DNA of 64,000 nt from Paracidobacterium acidisoli (GTDB lineage Bacteria > Acidobacteriota > Terriglobia > Terriglobales > Acidobacteriaceae): positions 620,001-684,000 of the forward strand of contig NZ_QVQT02000001.1 in assembly GCF_003428625.2 (NCBI RefSeq), written 5' to 3'. Numbering within the stretch: the stretch's first letter is position 1; each line of letters starts with the position of its first letter. This document shows positions 18,689 to 26,888 of the stretch, piece by piece. Both the position numbers and the translations under genes were made by a program. The notes under the pieces are model-generated. The model saw nothing but the letters and a program-made list of their open reading frames with translations, was not told where the DNA came from and did no database searches.

Positions 18689-20167
18689 CTATCGGCGGCT
18701 CGCCGTCGCCGTGGGAAGCTGGCGCACCTTGCTGTGCTTCACCGAGTAGCTGAAGTAGATGATGAGACCGATCACCAGCCAGCTGGTGAAGCCGACCTTC
18801 GCGGGCGTGTCGGTCGAGACCATCAGCGACAGCGAAATCAGAATGCCGGCCAGCGGCACGAACGGCACCCACGGTGTGCGGAAGGGACGCGGAATATCGG
18901 GCTGCCGCACGCGCATCACCCACACGCCCAGGCAGACGATGGCGAAGGCAAGCAGCGTGCCGAGGCTGACCAGCTCGCCCAGAAACGAGATGTTGAAGAA
19001 CGCGGCCAGGAAGGCGACGAGGATGCCGACCGCAATCGTAACCAGCCACGGCGTGCGGAAGCGCGGATGAATGCGGCCGACCCAGGGAGGCAGCAGCCCG
19101 TCCTTCGACATAGTGTAGAGAACGCGCGTCTGTCCCAGAATCATGACCAGCATGACGGAGGCAAGACCGGCGATGGCGCCAAGGTCGATCATGCACACGC
19201 CCCAGGTGGCGCCGATGGCCGCCGCGCCGTCCGCCACCGGAGCCGCCGTATTCAGCGTCGAATAAGGCTTCAGCCCGGTGAGCAGTCCGGCGACGATGAT
19301 GTAGAGGAGCGTGCAGAGAACGAGCGAGCCCAGAATGCCGAAGGGCAGATCGCGCTGCGGGTTCCGCGACTCCTGCGCCGCCGTCGAGACGGCGTCGAAG
19401 CCGATGTAGGCGAAGAAGACCACGCTCGCGCCGCGCATGATGCCCGACCATCCGAACGCGCCGAAGTGGCCCTGGTTCTTCGGAATGAACGGATGCCAGT
19501 TGGCCATCATGATGTGCCAGTGGCCGAAGGCAAACGAGATGGCGAGGCCGATAAAGATAAAGACGACCGAGACCTTGATGATCACGGCGGCGCTGTTGAA
19601 GTTGGCCGACTCGCGCACGCCGATCACCAGAATCGTGCTCACCACGATAATGGCCGCAAGCGCGAAGATATCGACCTTTGCCGAGAACGGATGCCCCCAG
19701 AGAGCAAGCGTGACCGACGGCGTCGGATTGAATGGAAGCCGGACACCGAAGAAGCCCAGCAGACTGCTCACGTAGCCGCTCCAGCCGACGGCGACGGTGG
19801 CCGCGCCGAAGGCATATTCGAGGCAGAGCGCCCAGCCGATAATCCAGGCGACCAGCTCGCCGAGCGTCGTGTAGCCGTAGGTGTAGGCGCTGCCGGCAAT
19901 CGGAATCATCGCGGCGAACTCCGCATAGCAGAGACCGGCAAAAACGCAGCCGGTGCCGGCAATGATGAACGAGATCACGATGGCGGGCCCGGCGAACTGC
20001 GCCGCGGCCGTGCCGGTGAGCACGAAGATGCCCGCGCCGATGATGGCGCCGACGCCAAGGGTGATCAGATTGATCGGGCCGAGCGAGCGTTTGAGCGTGT
20101 GCTCGCCTTCATCGCTGGCTTCCTTCTGCACGACGGAAAGAGGTTTTACCGCAAAAAGTTTAGCCAT
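18689..20167 (-). CDS. APC-family amino acid permease (cationic amino acid transporter type)
   Basis: 492 residues, about 12-14 membrane segments. The first helices carry the APC substrate-binding pattern GVGAIIGAGIFVLTG and the second ends in FAGLCYAEFAAMIP, both typical of the CAT subfamily of amino acid uniporters/symporters. FFAYIGFDAVSTAAQE is the conserved helix 6 region. It sits at the inner membrane. The gene follows another APC permease on the same strand with a 29-nt gap, so the two are probably co-transcribed. Substrate specificity cannot be read from sequence alone. Confidence 0.9.
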   Translation of the reverse strand: MAKLFAVKPLSVVQKEASDEGEHTLKRSLGPINLITLGVGAIIGAGIFVLTGTAAAQFAGPAIVISFIIAGTGCVFAGLCYAEFAAMIPIAGSAYTYGYTTLGELVAWIIGWALCLEYAFGAATVAVGWSGYVSSLLGFFGVRLPFNPTPSVTLALWGHPFSAKVDIFALAAIIVVSTILVIGVRESANFNSAAVIIKVSVVFIFIGLAISFAFGHWHIMMANWHPFIPKNQGHFGAFGWSGIMRGASVVFFAYIGFDAVSTAAQESRNPQRDLPFGILGSLVLCTLLYIIVAGLLTGLKPYSTLNTAAPVADGAAAIGATWGVCMIDLGAIAGLASVMLVMILGQTRVLYTMSKDGLLPPWVGRIHPRFRTPWLVTIAVGILVAFLAAFFNISFLGELVSLGTLLAFAIVCLGVWVMRVRQPDIPRPFRTPWVPFVPLAGILISLSLMVSTDTPAKVGFTSWLVIGLIIYFSYSVKHSKVRQLPTATASRR

Positions 20168-20196
20168 CGATCAGGCACTTCCTCTCAGAGACAAAT

Positions 20197-21747
20197 TCAG
20201 AGCGAGTTCTCCGCGCGGCTCCGCCGGGACCAGATCGCAAACACCGGTATCCCCAGCAGCACAATCAGAATTCCAGGCCATGTGTACTGCGGTTTATAGC
20301 GCAATAGTACGATACAGATCCACGCCGCCATCACTATATAGATCGCCGGCAGCACAGGATACCCGAACGCCTTGTAAGGCCGCTCGGCATTTGGCCGCTT
20401 CACCCGCAGCACAAACAGGCTCGCGATGGTGAGGCTGTAAAAGATCAGCTCCACGCAGATGATGTAGTCGAGCAGCTGGCTGTAGGAGCCGGAGAGGCAG
20501 AGCACGCACGTCCACAGCCCCTGCACCACCAGCGCCGCCACCGGCGTGTTGTGCTTCGGATGCAGCCGCCCCGCGGCGCGAAAGAACAGCCCGTCGCGGC
20601 TCATCGCGTAATAGACGCGCGCCCCGGCCAGCGTGAGCCCGTTGGCGCATCCGAAGGTCGAGATCAGAATCGCCCCCGCCATCAGATACGCGCCGCCATG
20701 CGAGAAGACCTGCTGCAGCGCAGCCGTGGCCACGCGATCCTCCGAGGCGAACTGTATGCCGCGGACAAATGCGGTCGCTCCATGCGGATCGCCGTGCAGC
20801 GGCAGCGCCAGCAGATAGACGACGTTCGCCAGGATATAGAGCGTCATCACCAGCCCTGTTCCCAGCACCAGCGACAGCGGCAGATTCCGCCGCGGATTCC
20901 GCACCTCGCCCGCCGTGTAGGTCACGTTGTTCCACGCATCGGCGGAGAAGAGCGATCCGGTCTGCACCACGGCCAGCACGGTAAAAAGGCCGACCATCGT
21001 GATCGGCCCTCCCATGCCCACCTGCACCGCGTGCAGCGTATGCAGCGATGCGCCATGCCAGAAGCTCGCGCCGAAGTTCGCGTGGATCGCCGCCGCGTTG
21101 CGTCCCAGCAGCAGCCCGAAGCCGACCAGCCCCAGCAGCGCCGCCGTCTTTGCCGTGGTGAATACGTTCTGCACCAGCGCGCCCAGCTTCAGGCCGAAGA
21201 CGTTCACCACCATCAGCACCAGAATCACGGCCATCGCCGTCAGATTCTGCGTGTTCAGGCCGATATCCATATTGCCGAGCACCATCGGCCCCACGGCCAG
21301 CGCGGGGATATGCCCGATATGCCAGATCCAGTGCGTCGAAGAGATCGCCGGAAAGAAGACGCCGAGAAACTTGCCGAAGCCCACGGCAACCGCCGCAATC
21401 GTGCCCGTCTGGATCACCAGAAAGAGCGTCCATCCGAAGAGAAAGCCCCACAGGCGTCCCAGCGCCTCGCGCAGGTAGATATACTGACCGCCTGCGTGCG
21501 GCATCATCGCCGCCAGCTCGCCGTAACTCAGCGCGCCGATCATGGTCATCACCGTGGCTACCAGCCATGCCCCGATCAGCAGCGCCGGCGAGCCGACCGT
21601 CCGCCCGATATCGGCGGAGACCAGGAAGATTCCGGACCCGATCATCGAGCCCATCACAATGGCCGTGGAACTGAAGAGCCCGAGACTCGCCACCAGACGC
21701 GGGGTACCCGGTTTTGGAGCCTGTACGGTGGTTTCCGTGGACGTCAC
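20197..21747 (-). CDS. APC-family amino acid permease (LAT/SteT-like)
   Basis: 516 residues with about 12 membrane segments, from a GTG start. Helix 1 reads GSMIGSGIFLVSADI, the classic APC amino-acid binding turn, and the next block is ALSYGELAAMMPHAGGQYIYLREALG, which places it with the LAT-type exchangers (e.g. serine/threonine exchanger SteT) rather than with the CAT-type permease next to it. The C-terminus ends with a basic tail (WSRRSRAE). It is upstream of and probably in one operon with the 18689-20167 gene, giving two different amino acid carriers together. Confidence 0.88.
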   Translation of the reverse strand: MTSTETTVQAPKPGTPRLVASLGLFSSTAIVMGSMIGSGIFLVSADIGRTVGSPALLIGAWLVATVMTMIGALSYGELAAMMPHAGGQYIYLREALGRLWGFLFGWTLFLVIQTGTIAAVAVGFGKFLGVFFPAISSTHWIWHIGHIPALAVGPMVLGNMDIGLNTQNLTAMAVILVLMVVNVFGLKLGALVQNVFTTAKTAALLGLVGFGLLLGRNAAAIHANFGASFWHGASLHTLHAVQVGMGGPITMVGLFTVLAVVQTGSLFSADAWNNVTYTAGEVRNPRRNLPLSLVLGTGLVMTLYILANVVYLLALPLHGDPHGATAFVRGIQFASEDRVATAALQQVFSHGGAYLMAGAILISTFGCANGLTLAGARVYYAMSRDGLFFRAAGRLHPKHNTPVAALVVQGLWTCVLCLSGSYSQLLDYIICVELIFYSLTIASLFVLRVKRPNAERPYKAFGYPVLPAIYIVMAAWICIVLLRYKPQYTWPGILIVLLGIPVFAIWSRRSRAENSL

Positions 21748-21906
21748 TGTCCCTTTGTTCTACTCGAAAACCCAGCGATTTGCCATCGCCGTTTTGCGGT
21801 CCGCCGGTTCGCTCCGCATTCTTCTTTTGACGGGACAAACCACGCTTCGATTTCCCCGATCCAGTCCGATTCCGGCACAACTTTCCGCCCTGGGAAACAA
21901 TTCGCC

Positions 21907-21941
21907 GAGAGGGTCCGCGCCGCATAAACGCAGACCCTCTC
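21907..21941 (-). terminator. Terminator of the dehydratase gene
   Basis: GAGAGGGTC (21907-21915) and GACCCTCTC (21933-21941) are a perfect 9-bp inverted repeat with a 17-nt loop, 16 nt beyond the stop of the 21957-23309 gene. On the minus strand it is followed by a T-rich stretch (ATTGTTT). Confidence 0.6.
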
Positions 21942-21956
21942 CGGCTGGAAACGCAG

Positions 21957-23309
21957 CTACTGCTTGATCACCGTGCCGTCCAGCTTCCGGATCTCACCCC
22001 ATCCGCCGTTCAGTCCGTTCGCGCTCTGTCTGAAGGGATACTTCGCCGCGGCCTGTTCGTCGATCTCGATGCCCCACCCCGGCTTTTCGTTCACCCACAG
22101 GTATCCGTTCTTCAGAACCGGGCAGCCGCGGAAGATCTCCTGCGTCGTCTCGTTGAAAGGCGTGTACTCCTGAATGCCGAAGTTGTAGCTGACAATATCC
22201 AGCGTCACATTGGCCATGTGCCCCACCGGAGAGACATCGCCCGGACCGTGCCACGCCGTCTTCACGCCATACATCTCGGCGAGAATCGCGATCTTGCGCG
22301 ACGGCGTAAAGCCGCCCGCTTCGGAGAGATGCACGCGGATGTAATCGATCAGCCGGCCTTCGATCAGCGGCTGCCACTCGTGCGGACTGTTGAAGAGCTC
22401 GCCCATCGCAATCGGCGTCGCGCAGTTCTGCCGGATCTGCTGAAAGTATCCCAGGTCCTCCGGCGAGAGCGGATCTTCGAGGAAGAACATGTTGTACTGC
22501 TCCGCCTCCTTGCAGAACATCACCGCCTCGTTCGGCGTCAGGCGCTCGTGCATATCGTGAAGCAGATTGACCTCTTCGCCCAGCTCCTTACGCGCAGTCT
22601 CCAGCAGCTTCAGCCCGCGCCGCATGGCATAGGCGGGCTCGAACAGCGGCTTGTTGTGCAGCGGCTTCAGCGTGTGATCTTCGCCGTGCTGCGCGCCATA
22701 GCCCGCCATGCCCGGAACCCCCACCTGCACGCGCACATTGCGAAAGCCCTGGGCCATGAACTTCTTCGCGTTGTCGATTACCTCAGCATATTCGGCGCCG
22801 TCGGCGTGCGCATACGCGTCCACCGCCTCGCGGCACTTGCCGCCCGCAAGCTGATACACCGGCATGCCCGCCTGGCGGCCCTTGATATCCCACAGCGCCT
22901 GATCGATGCCGCTCAGCGCGTTGTTCAGCACCGGCCCGTTTCGCCAGTACGAGCTGTCATAGCAGGACTGCCAGATGTCCTCGATGCGGTCCGTCGTCTT
23001 ACCCAGCAGAAACGGCTTGAGATACTTCTCGACCGCCGGCTTCACCAGATCGGCGCGCTGCGTGAAGGTCGCGCAGCCATAGCCGTACAGGCCATCCTGA
23101 TCGGTTGTGATCTTCACCACTGTGAGCCGCGAGCCGGCCGGCTCGCATTCGATCACGCTGATGTCTTTGATACGCGGCAGCGGCATCGCGCGTGTCGCGC
23201 GCTCCACCTGCTCCTGCGCCTGGGTCATCCCCTGTACAAGCCGGGGAGCCAGACCGAGCGCGCATGCGCTCCCTGCGGTCTTCAGAAAATCACGACGCTG
23301 CAAAGCCAA
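21957..23309 (-). CDS. Tat-exported enolase-superfamily dehydratase (D-mannonate/galactonate dehydratase-like)
   Basis: 450 residues. The N-terminus has a twin-arginine signal (QRRDFLK plus a hydrophobic stretch), so the protein is predicted to be exported folded. The rest is a mandelate racemase/muconate cycloisomerase fold: LHDMHERL (metal Asp), FFLEDPLSPED (metal Glu), AMGELFNSPHEW (metal Glu) and the catalytic-side TAWHGPGDVSPVG, closest to the ManD/RspA family that dehydrates sugar acids. A TTG start is used because AGGAG lies 6 nt upstream and no ATG fits. Periplasmic location is unusual for a sugar-acid dehydratase; the true substrate is uncertain. Confidence 0.82.
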   Translation of the reverse strand: MALQRRDFLKTAGSACALGLAPRLVQGMTQAQEQVERATRAMPLPRIKDISVIECEPAGSRLTVVKITTDQDGLYGYGCATFTQRADLVKPAVEKYLKPFLLGKTTDRIEDIWQSCYDSSYWRNGPVLNNALSGIDQALWDIKGRQAGMPVYQLAGGKCREAVDAYAHADGAEYAEVIDNAKKFMAQGFRNVRVQVGVPGMAGYGAQHGEDHTLKPLHNKPLFEPAYAMRRGLKLLETARKELGEEVNLLHDMHERLTPNEAVMFCKEAEQYNMFFLEDPLSPEDLGYFQQIRQNCATPIAMGELFNSPHEWQPLIEGRLIDYIRVHLSEAGGFTPSRKIAILAEMYGVKTAWHGPGDVSPVGHMANVTLDIVSYNFGIQEYTPFNETTQEIFRGCPVLKNGYLWVNEKPGWGIEIDEQAAAKYPFRQSANGLNGGWGEIRKLDGTVIKQ

Positions 23310-23452
23310 ATCCCTCTCCTTCTGCGACCAGATTGCAACCTCGCAAATTCTACCTGGAAATCTGCGCTCTCCGGCAGCCCGAACGGCGCGGATTCGTTTT
23401 TTCGAGTTCGTTGCCGAACTATTGTCTTTGCTGCCCGTAATGCGCAGGAAAT

Positions 23453-24100
23453 TCAGCGCAGTCTTCGCAAAAACGCGCGCGCCTGTTCGGCCGCGGAGTT
23501 CCCGGCGGAAAAGACAGCGGAGATCACGGCAACCGAATCAGCGCCCGCCTCCCGCACCGACGCCGCATTCTCGAGCGTGATGCCGCCAATCGCCACCAGC
23601 GGCTTCGCCGTCAGCCTGCGCGCCAGCCGCACCCCTTCAAGACCGACCACAGGATCGGGATTCAGCTTGCTTCCCGTCGCAAAGACCGGGCCGATGGCGA
23701 TATAGTCCACCGGCTCCGCATCGGCCTGGAGCAGCTGCTCCTCGCTGTGTGTGGAGACGCCCACGATACATTGCGCACCGGCCATGCTCCTCACCGCTGC
23801 AGGGGTCATATCCTCCTGACCCACATGAACGCCATCGAAGCGTGTCTGCTGCAGCAGCATCGCACGGTCGTTCAGGATCAGCCGCATCGCCGCCGGCGCG
23901 GCCTCGCGCATCGCCAGCGCCTCTTCCAGCACCTCGGCATCGGAGTCCTGCTTGTTGCGGTACTGCAGCAGCTCCACGCCGGCATCGGCCAGCTCCTGCA
24001 TCAGACGGCGCAAAGACTCACGCCGGCCGCCGTCGCGAGGAAGTGCGAGCTGCGCATCGAGAATCGGATAAAGAGAAGGAAACTTCTGCGGAGAGGTCAC
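23453..24100 (-). CDS. thiE: Thiamine-phosphate synthase ThiE
   Basis: About 215 residues. ThiE joins HMP pyrophosphate and THZ phosphate to make thiamine phosphate. The TIM-barrel motifs are clear: LQYRNK (usually QLRxK), LILNDR, GVHVGQEDM, GVSTHSEEQL, DYIAIGPVFATGSK and VAIGGI. The GTG at 24100 is the last start before conserved sequence, but the AGGA before it is too close; another GTG at 24142 is possible, so the start is unsure. It is divergent from the glycosylase gene with an 81-bp spacer and no other thiamine genes nearby. Confidence 0.87.
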   Translation of the reverse strand: MTSPQKFPSLYPILDAQLALPRDGGRRESLRRLMQELADAGVELLQYRNKQDSDAEVLEEALAMREAAPAAMRLILNDRAMLLQQTRFDGVHVGQEDMTPAAVRSMAGAQCIVGVSTHSEEQLLQADAEPVDYIAIGPVFATGSKLNPDPVVGLEGVRLARRLTAKPLVAIGGITLENAASVREAGADSVAVISAVFSAGNSAAEQARAFLRRLR

Positions 24101-24181
24101 TCCTGCGAGTGTAAGATGCGCCGCGCCGGCAGGCCAAAGCACCGGTTGCGCAAACTTCTCCGCGCGTGCACGCTGATACTC

Positions 24182-25081
24182 ATGCCGGAGCTGCCCGATA
24201 TCTCCGCTTATCTCACCGCGCTTGCGCCGCGCATTGTCGGAAAGCGTCTGGAACATGTGCGCATCGCCGGCATCACCCTGCTGCGCACCGCGCAGCCGCC
24301 GGTAACCGATGCCGAAGGCCGCTCCGTGCGGGAGCTGCGCCGCATCGGCAAACGCATCGCCATCGGCCTCGACGGCGATCTCTGGCTCGTGCTGCACCTC
24401 ATGATCGCCGGACGCCTGCACTGGCGCACTCCCGGCGCGAAGCTGGCCGGGCGGCAGAGCCTCGCCGCCTTCGATTTCGCTGACGGCTCGCTGGTACTCA
24501 CCGAGGCAGGAACGAAGCGCCGCGCCTCACTGCACGTTCTGCAGGGCGAGGACGCGCTGGCCTCCGTCGATCCCGGCGGCATCAACGTCTTCACCGCCAG
24601 CCTCGACAGCTTCCGCTCCGCGCTCACCGCGGAAAACCGCACCCTCAAGCGCGCGCTCACCGATCCGCGTCTGCTCAGCGGCATCGGCAACGCCTACTCC
24701 GACGAGATTCTGCACGCCGCGCAGATGTCTCCCGTCACCCTGACCCATAAATTGAAAGCGGAGGAGTGGCAGCGCCTCTATGACGCCACACGCGAGACGC
24801 TGCAGCTCTGGATCGACCTCCTGGGCGATGAAGCGCAGAGCGCCTTTCCCGAGAAGGTCACCGCATTTCGCAAAGAGATGGCCGCGCACGGCCGCTATGG
24901 CCAGCCCTGCCCGCGCTGCGGCCAGCCGATCCAGCGCATCCGCTACGCCGACAATGAGACGAATTACTGCGCGCAGTGCCAGACCGGAGGAAAAGTGCTC
25001 GCCGACCGCAGCCTCTCGCGCCTGCTCGGCTCCGACTGGCCGCGCACACTCGATGAGCTGGAGGCGCTGAAGCGCAGGTGA
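24182..25081 (+). CDS. Fpg/Nei-family DNA glycosylase
   Basis: 299 residues. It starts MPELPDI, giving the catalytic Pro2 and Glu3 of formamidopyrimidine-DNA glycosylases that remove oxidised bases and cut the strand. A Lys in IGKRIAIGL matches the helper lysine. The H2TH region LLSGIGNAYSDEIL is intact and the end has a zinc finger C-x2-C...C-x2-C (CPRCGQP, YCAQCQ). The finger residue that is Arg in E. coli Fpg (AQRATFYC) is replaced here (ADNETNYC), and the HLGMSG loop reads HLMIAG, so base preference may differ from classical MutM. Divergent from thiE. Confidence 0.88.
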   Translation: MPELPDISAYLTALAPRIVGKRLEHVRIAGITLLRTAQPPVTDAEGRSVRELRRIGKRIAIGLDGDLWLVLHLMIAGRLHWRTPGAKLAGRQSLAAFDFADGSLVLTEAGTKRRASLHVLQGEDALASVDPGGINVFTASLDSFRSALTAENRTLKRALTDPRLLSGIGNAYSDEILHAAQMSPVTLTHKLKAEEWQRLYDATRETLQLWIDLLGDEAQSAFPEKVTAFRKEMAAHGRYGQPCPRCGQPIQRIRYADNETNYCAQCQTGGKVLADRSLSRLLGSDWPRTLDELEALKRR

Positions 25082-25114
25082 CGACCCTCTCCTGCGCTCC
25101 GCCTGTACTGTCTT

Positions 25115-25993
25115 TTAATTCGCCGCCGCCGACAGGTTAAGCGTCATCTGCGAGCCGCTTTCTAGGTCGATATTCCGCCCCGAGGCATCGAGCGCCGTGG
25201 TCGAGCCGGCACCGGCCCCGCTGCTGAAGGTCACCCCCGGCAGATTGCCGACCGGAATCCGGTTCAGACCCAAAGCCGTCGTCGACCCTGCGCTGCCCGC
25301 CGCCGATCCCGCTGCTGCTCCCGTGGCACGCAGGCCGCTGTCGGCCGCTCCGGCCGTGGTCTGCAGCGCCCCATCAGCGGTCGAGCCCGCCGCTCCGGCG
25401 GTATTCGACACCAGACCACCCGTAGCGTGAGCCGCTCCGCCCAGCGCGCCGCCACTGCCGCCGCCCATCCGTCCGGCTCCGCGCATGCTGCCACCCGCCA
25501 TCTCGCTGCTGCCCGAGCCCATCCCGTCATCGGAGCCCTCGGCGGAAGCTGCCACCGTCGGGACCGACAGCGAGGTCAGCATGGCATGCACCGGAATCTG
25601 ACGTCCGTCATGCATCACGGCATGGTCGAATGCGAAGGCCAGATGGGAGGCCCCGTGACGGCCCTCCTTCGCCTGGACTTCGGTCACCTTCCCGATCAGC
25701 CGCGAACCCCGCGGCAGCCTCGTGCCGTCCGACAGCCGCGTCGAATTGGTGGTGCGGGCGGCGACCTCGTCGCCCACCTTCGCGTTCTTAGTGTCGATCT
25801 TCTTCGTCAGCTCGGCTGAGACCTGGGTCGATTCTTCGGCAGCCGTCGACGCCGAAGCACCCGTCTGACCTGCGCCGGCCGCAGCCGAGCCCTGCGTCTG
25901 AGCGCCGGCAGAGGCTGTCTGTGTCCATGCGGGAGCGGAAAGGGTAGTGAGAGTAAGGATCGCTGCGGCATACAGGGGAAGACTGGCTTTCAT
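25115..25993 (-). CDS. Secreted Ala/Gly-rich protein with a small beta-rich domain, unknown function
   Basis: 292 residues from ATG 25993 (GAGG about 8 nt upstream); an open stretch back to 26170 looks non-coding. A signal peptide (about 1-25, ending PAWTQ) is followed by an Ala/Gly/Thr-rich linker and then a 70-residue block with KVGDEVAARTTNSTRLSDG and LPRGSRLIGKV, which looks like a beta-barrel module resembling part of TrbI-like surface proteins (weak resemblance). The second half is very Gly/Ala/Ser-rich (GGGSGGALGGAA). I do not recognise a named family. Probably cell-envelope or extracellular. Confidence 0.7.
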   Translation of the reverse strand: MKASLPLYAAAILTLTTLSAPAWTQTASAGAQTQGSAAAGAGQTGASASTAAEESTQVSAELTKKIDTKNAKVGDEVAARTTNSTRLSDGTRLPRGSRLIGKVTEVQAKEGRHGASHLAFAFDHAVMHDGRQIPVHAMLTSLSVPTVAASAEGSDDGMGSGSSEMAGGSMRGAGRMGGGSGGALGGAAHATGGLVSNTAGAAGSTADGALQTTAGAADSGLRATGAAAGSAAGSAGSTTALGLNRIPVGNLPGVTFSSGAGAGSTTALDASGRNIDLESGSQMTLNLSAAAN

Positions 25994-26247
25994 ACGTTCA
26001 TCCTCGCGGAAAGTATTCGGGAGCTTCATGATAAGGCTCCCTGTCTGCCCGCTGGGAATCCATACTCTGCGCCGGAGTTGTCCCTGGCCGCCGATTCTTC
26101 CCCCATGGGTAACGTGTGGCCGGGAGATCACGAAAAGGCGAAGCCGCCGGCAAGGCAGAGAACGGCCCACGCCGGCTCAACGACGAAAGATACACGTATC
26201 CCTCGTCTCCGCCTTCCATGCATTCAGTCTTTGAATCGATTTAGCGT

Positions 26248-26460
26248 CTAACTGTACGGAATCGGGGCGGACGGCGCCTGCGACATCCGCTTCTCTTCAC
26301 AGACATGGCAGGACTGCAGCCGTGTCTTCTCCTTTTTAGTGCGAAACGTGCCGACCACATGCAGGCAATGGGGGCAAAACAGAATGGAAGCTTCGGCGAT
26401 CATCCGTACGGGGGGCAGATGAGTCGGCCGGGCATGCAGGGTCTTGACCGAGGGAATCAT
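26248..26460 (-). CDS. Small zinc-ribbon-like protein, unknown function
   Basis: 70 residues. Two CxxC knuckles, FCPHC and SCHVC, are spaced by about 23 residues, as in a zinc ribbon. An AGGAG sits 7 nt before the ATG at 26460, which makes translation likely. It has no signal peptide or membrane segment. The family is not recognised; a role as a metal-binding or nucleic-acid-binding accessory protein would be a guess. The 254-bp spacer to the 25993 start on the same strand shows no gene. Confidence 0.6.
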   Translation of the reverse strand: MIPSVKTLHARPTHLPPVRMIAEASILFCPHCLHVVGTFRTKKEKTRLQSCHVCEEKRMSQAPSAPIPYS

Positions 26461-26888
26461 CGCTTTCTCCTGAGGTGAGAGTTGCGACTGGCTGTTCGTT
26501 CAAATACTCCGCGGAAGAGCCTGCTGCCGATGCTTTCGGGAAGGAACAGAAGCTTTGCCGCGGATACTGGCTTACTTACGGTGTTGTCAGTGTAGATGCA
26601 ATTTAAATGGATTACGCTTTCTTTGTAAAAAATTTGTTGTCGGTTTCATGCCGTCCAAAACTTCGCAGCCCATCCCTTCCAGCTTTTTCCATAGAAAAGA
26701 GAAAGGTAAGCGTAGCCCAGCTACCGGCCCATGCAGTAACGGCCTGATCGTTTGACTTAGCAAACTGGTTACTGGTCATCTTCCGGTCTGTATCCTGCCC
26801 TGGAGCTCTTAGTAAAAGCTCCTGCCCGGCTCTTAAAGATTTTTAACGGCTATCCGATAAGTTCCACAGGATTTATTGGATAACTCTT
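26461..26888. other. Gene-free, AT-richer spacer with inverted repeats
   Basis: 428 bp with lower GC than its surroundings and no convincing gene; the only sizeable reading frame (26555-26755) has no ribosome site and odd composition. It holds two inverted repeats upstream of the receiver-GGDEF gene: a nested one at 26734-26774 and GGAGCT/AGCTCC at 26802-26822. Confidence 0.6.
26734..26774 (+). repeat. Nested inverted repeat upstream of the GGDEF gene
   Basis: CAGTAAC (26734-26740) pairs with GTTACTG (26768-26774), and inside it GTTTG (26750-26754) pairs with CAAAC (26761-26765). As RNA this would be a two-tier stem with a 9-nt left bulge and a 2-nt right bulge. It could be an operator, a leader structure or chance; it does not match the c-di-GMP riboswitch consensus. 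Confidence 0.4.

Noticed and set aside
26555-26755. Possible 66-residue protein in the spacer before the GGDEF gene
   Set aside because: No ribosome site, odd composition and position in an AT-rich regulatory spacer.
26734-26822. c-di-GMP riboswitch in the leader of the GGDEF gene
   Set aside because: The conserved GEMM bases and tetraloop/receptor are absent; only simple inverted repeats are seen.
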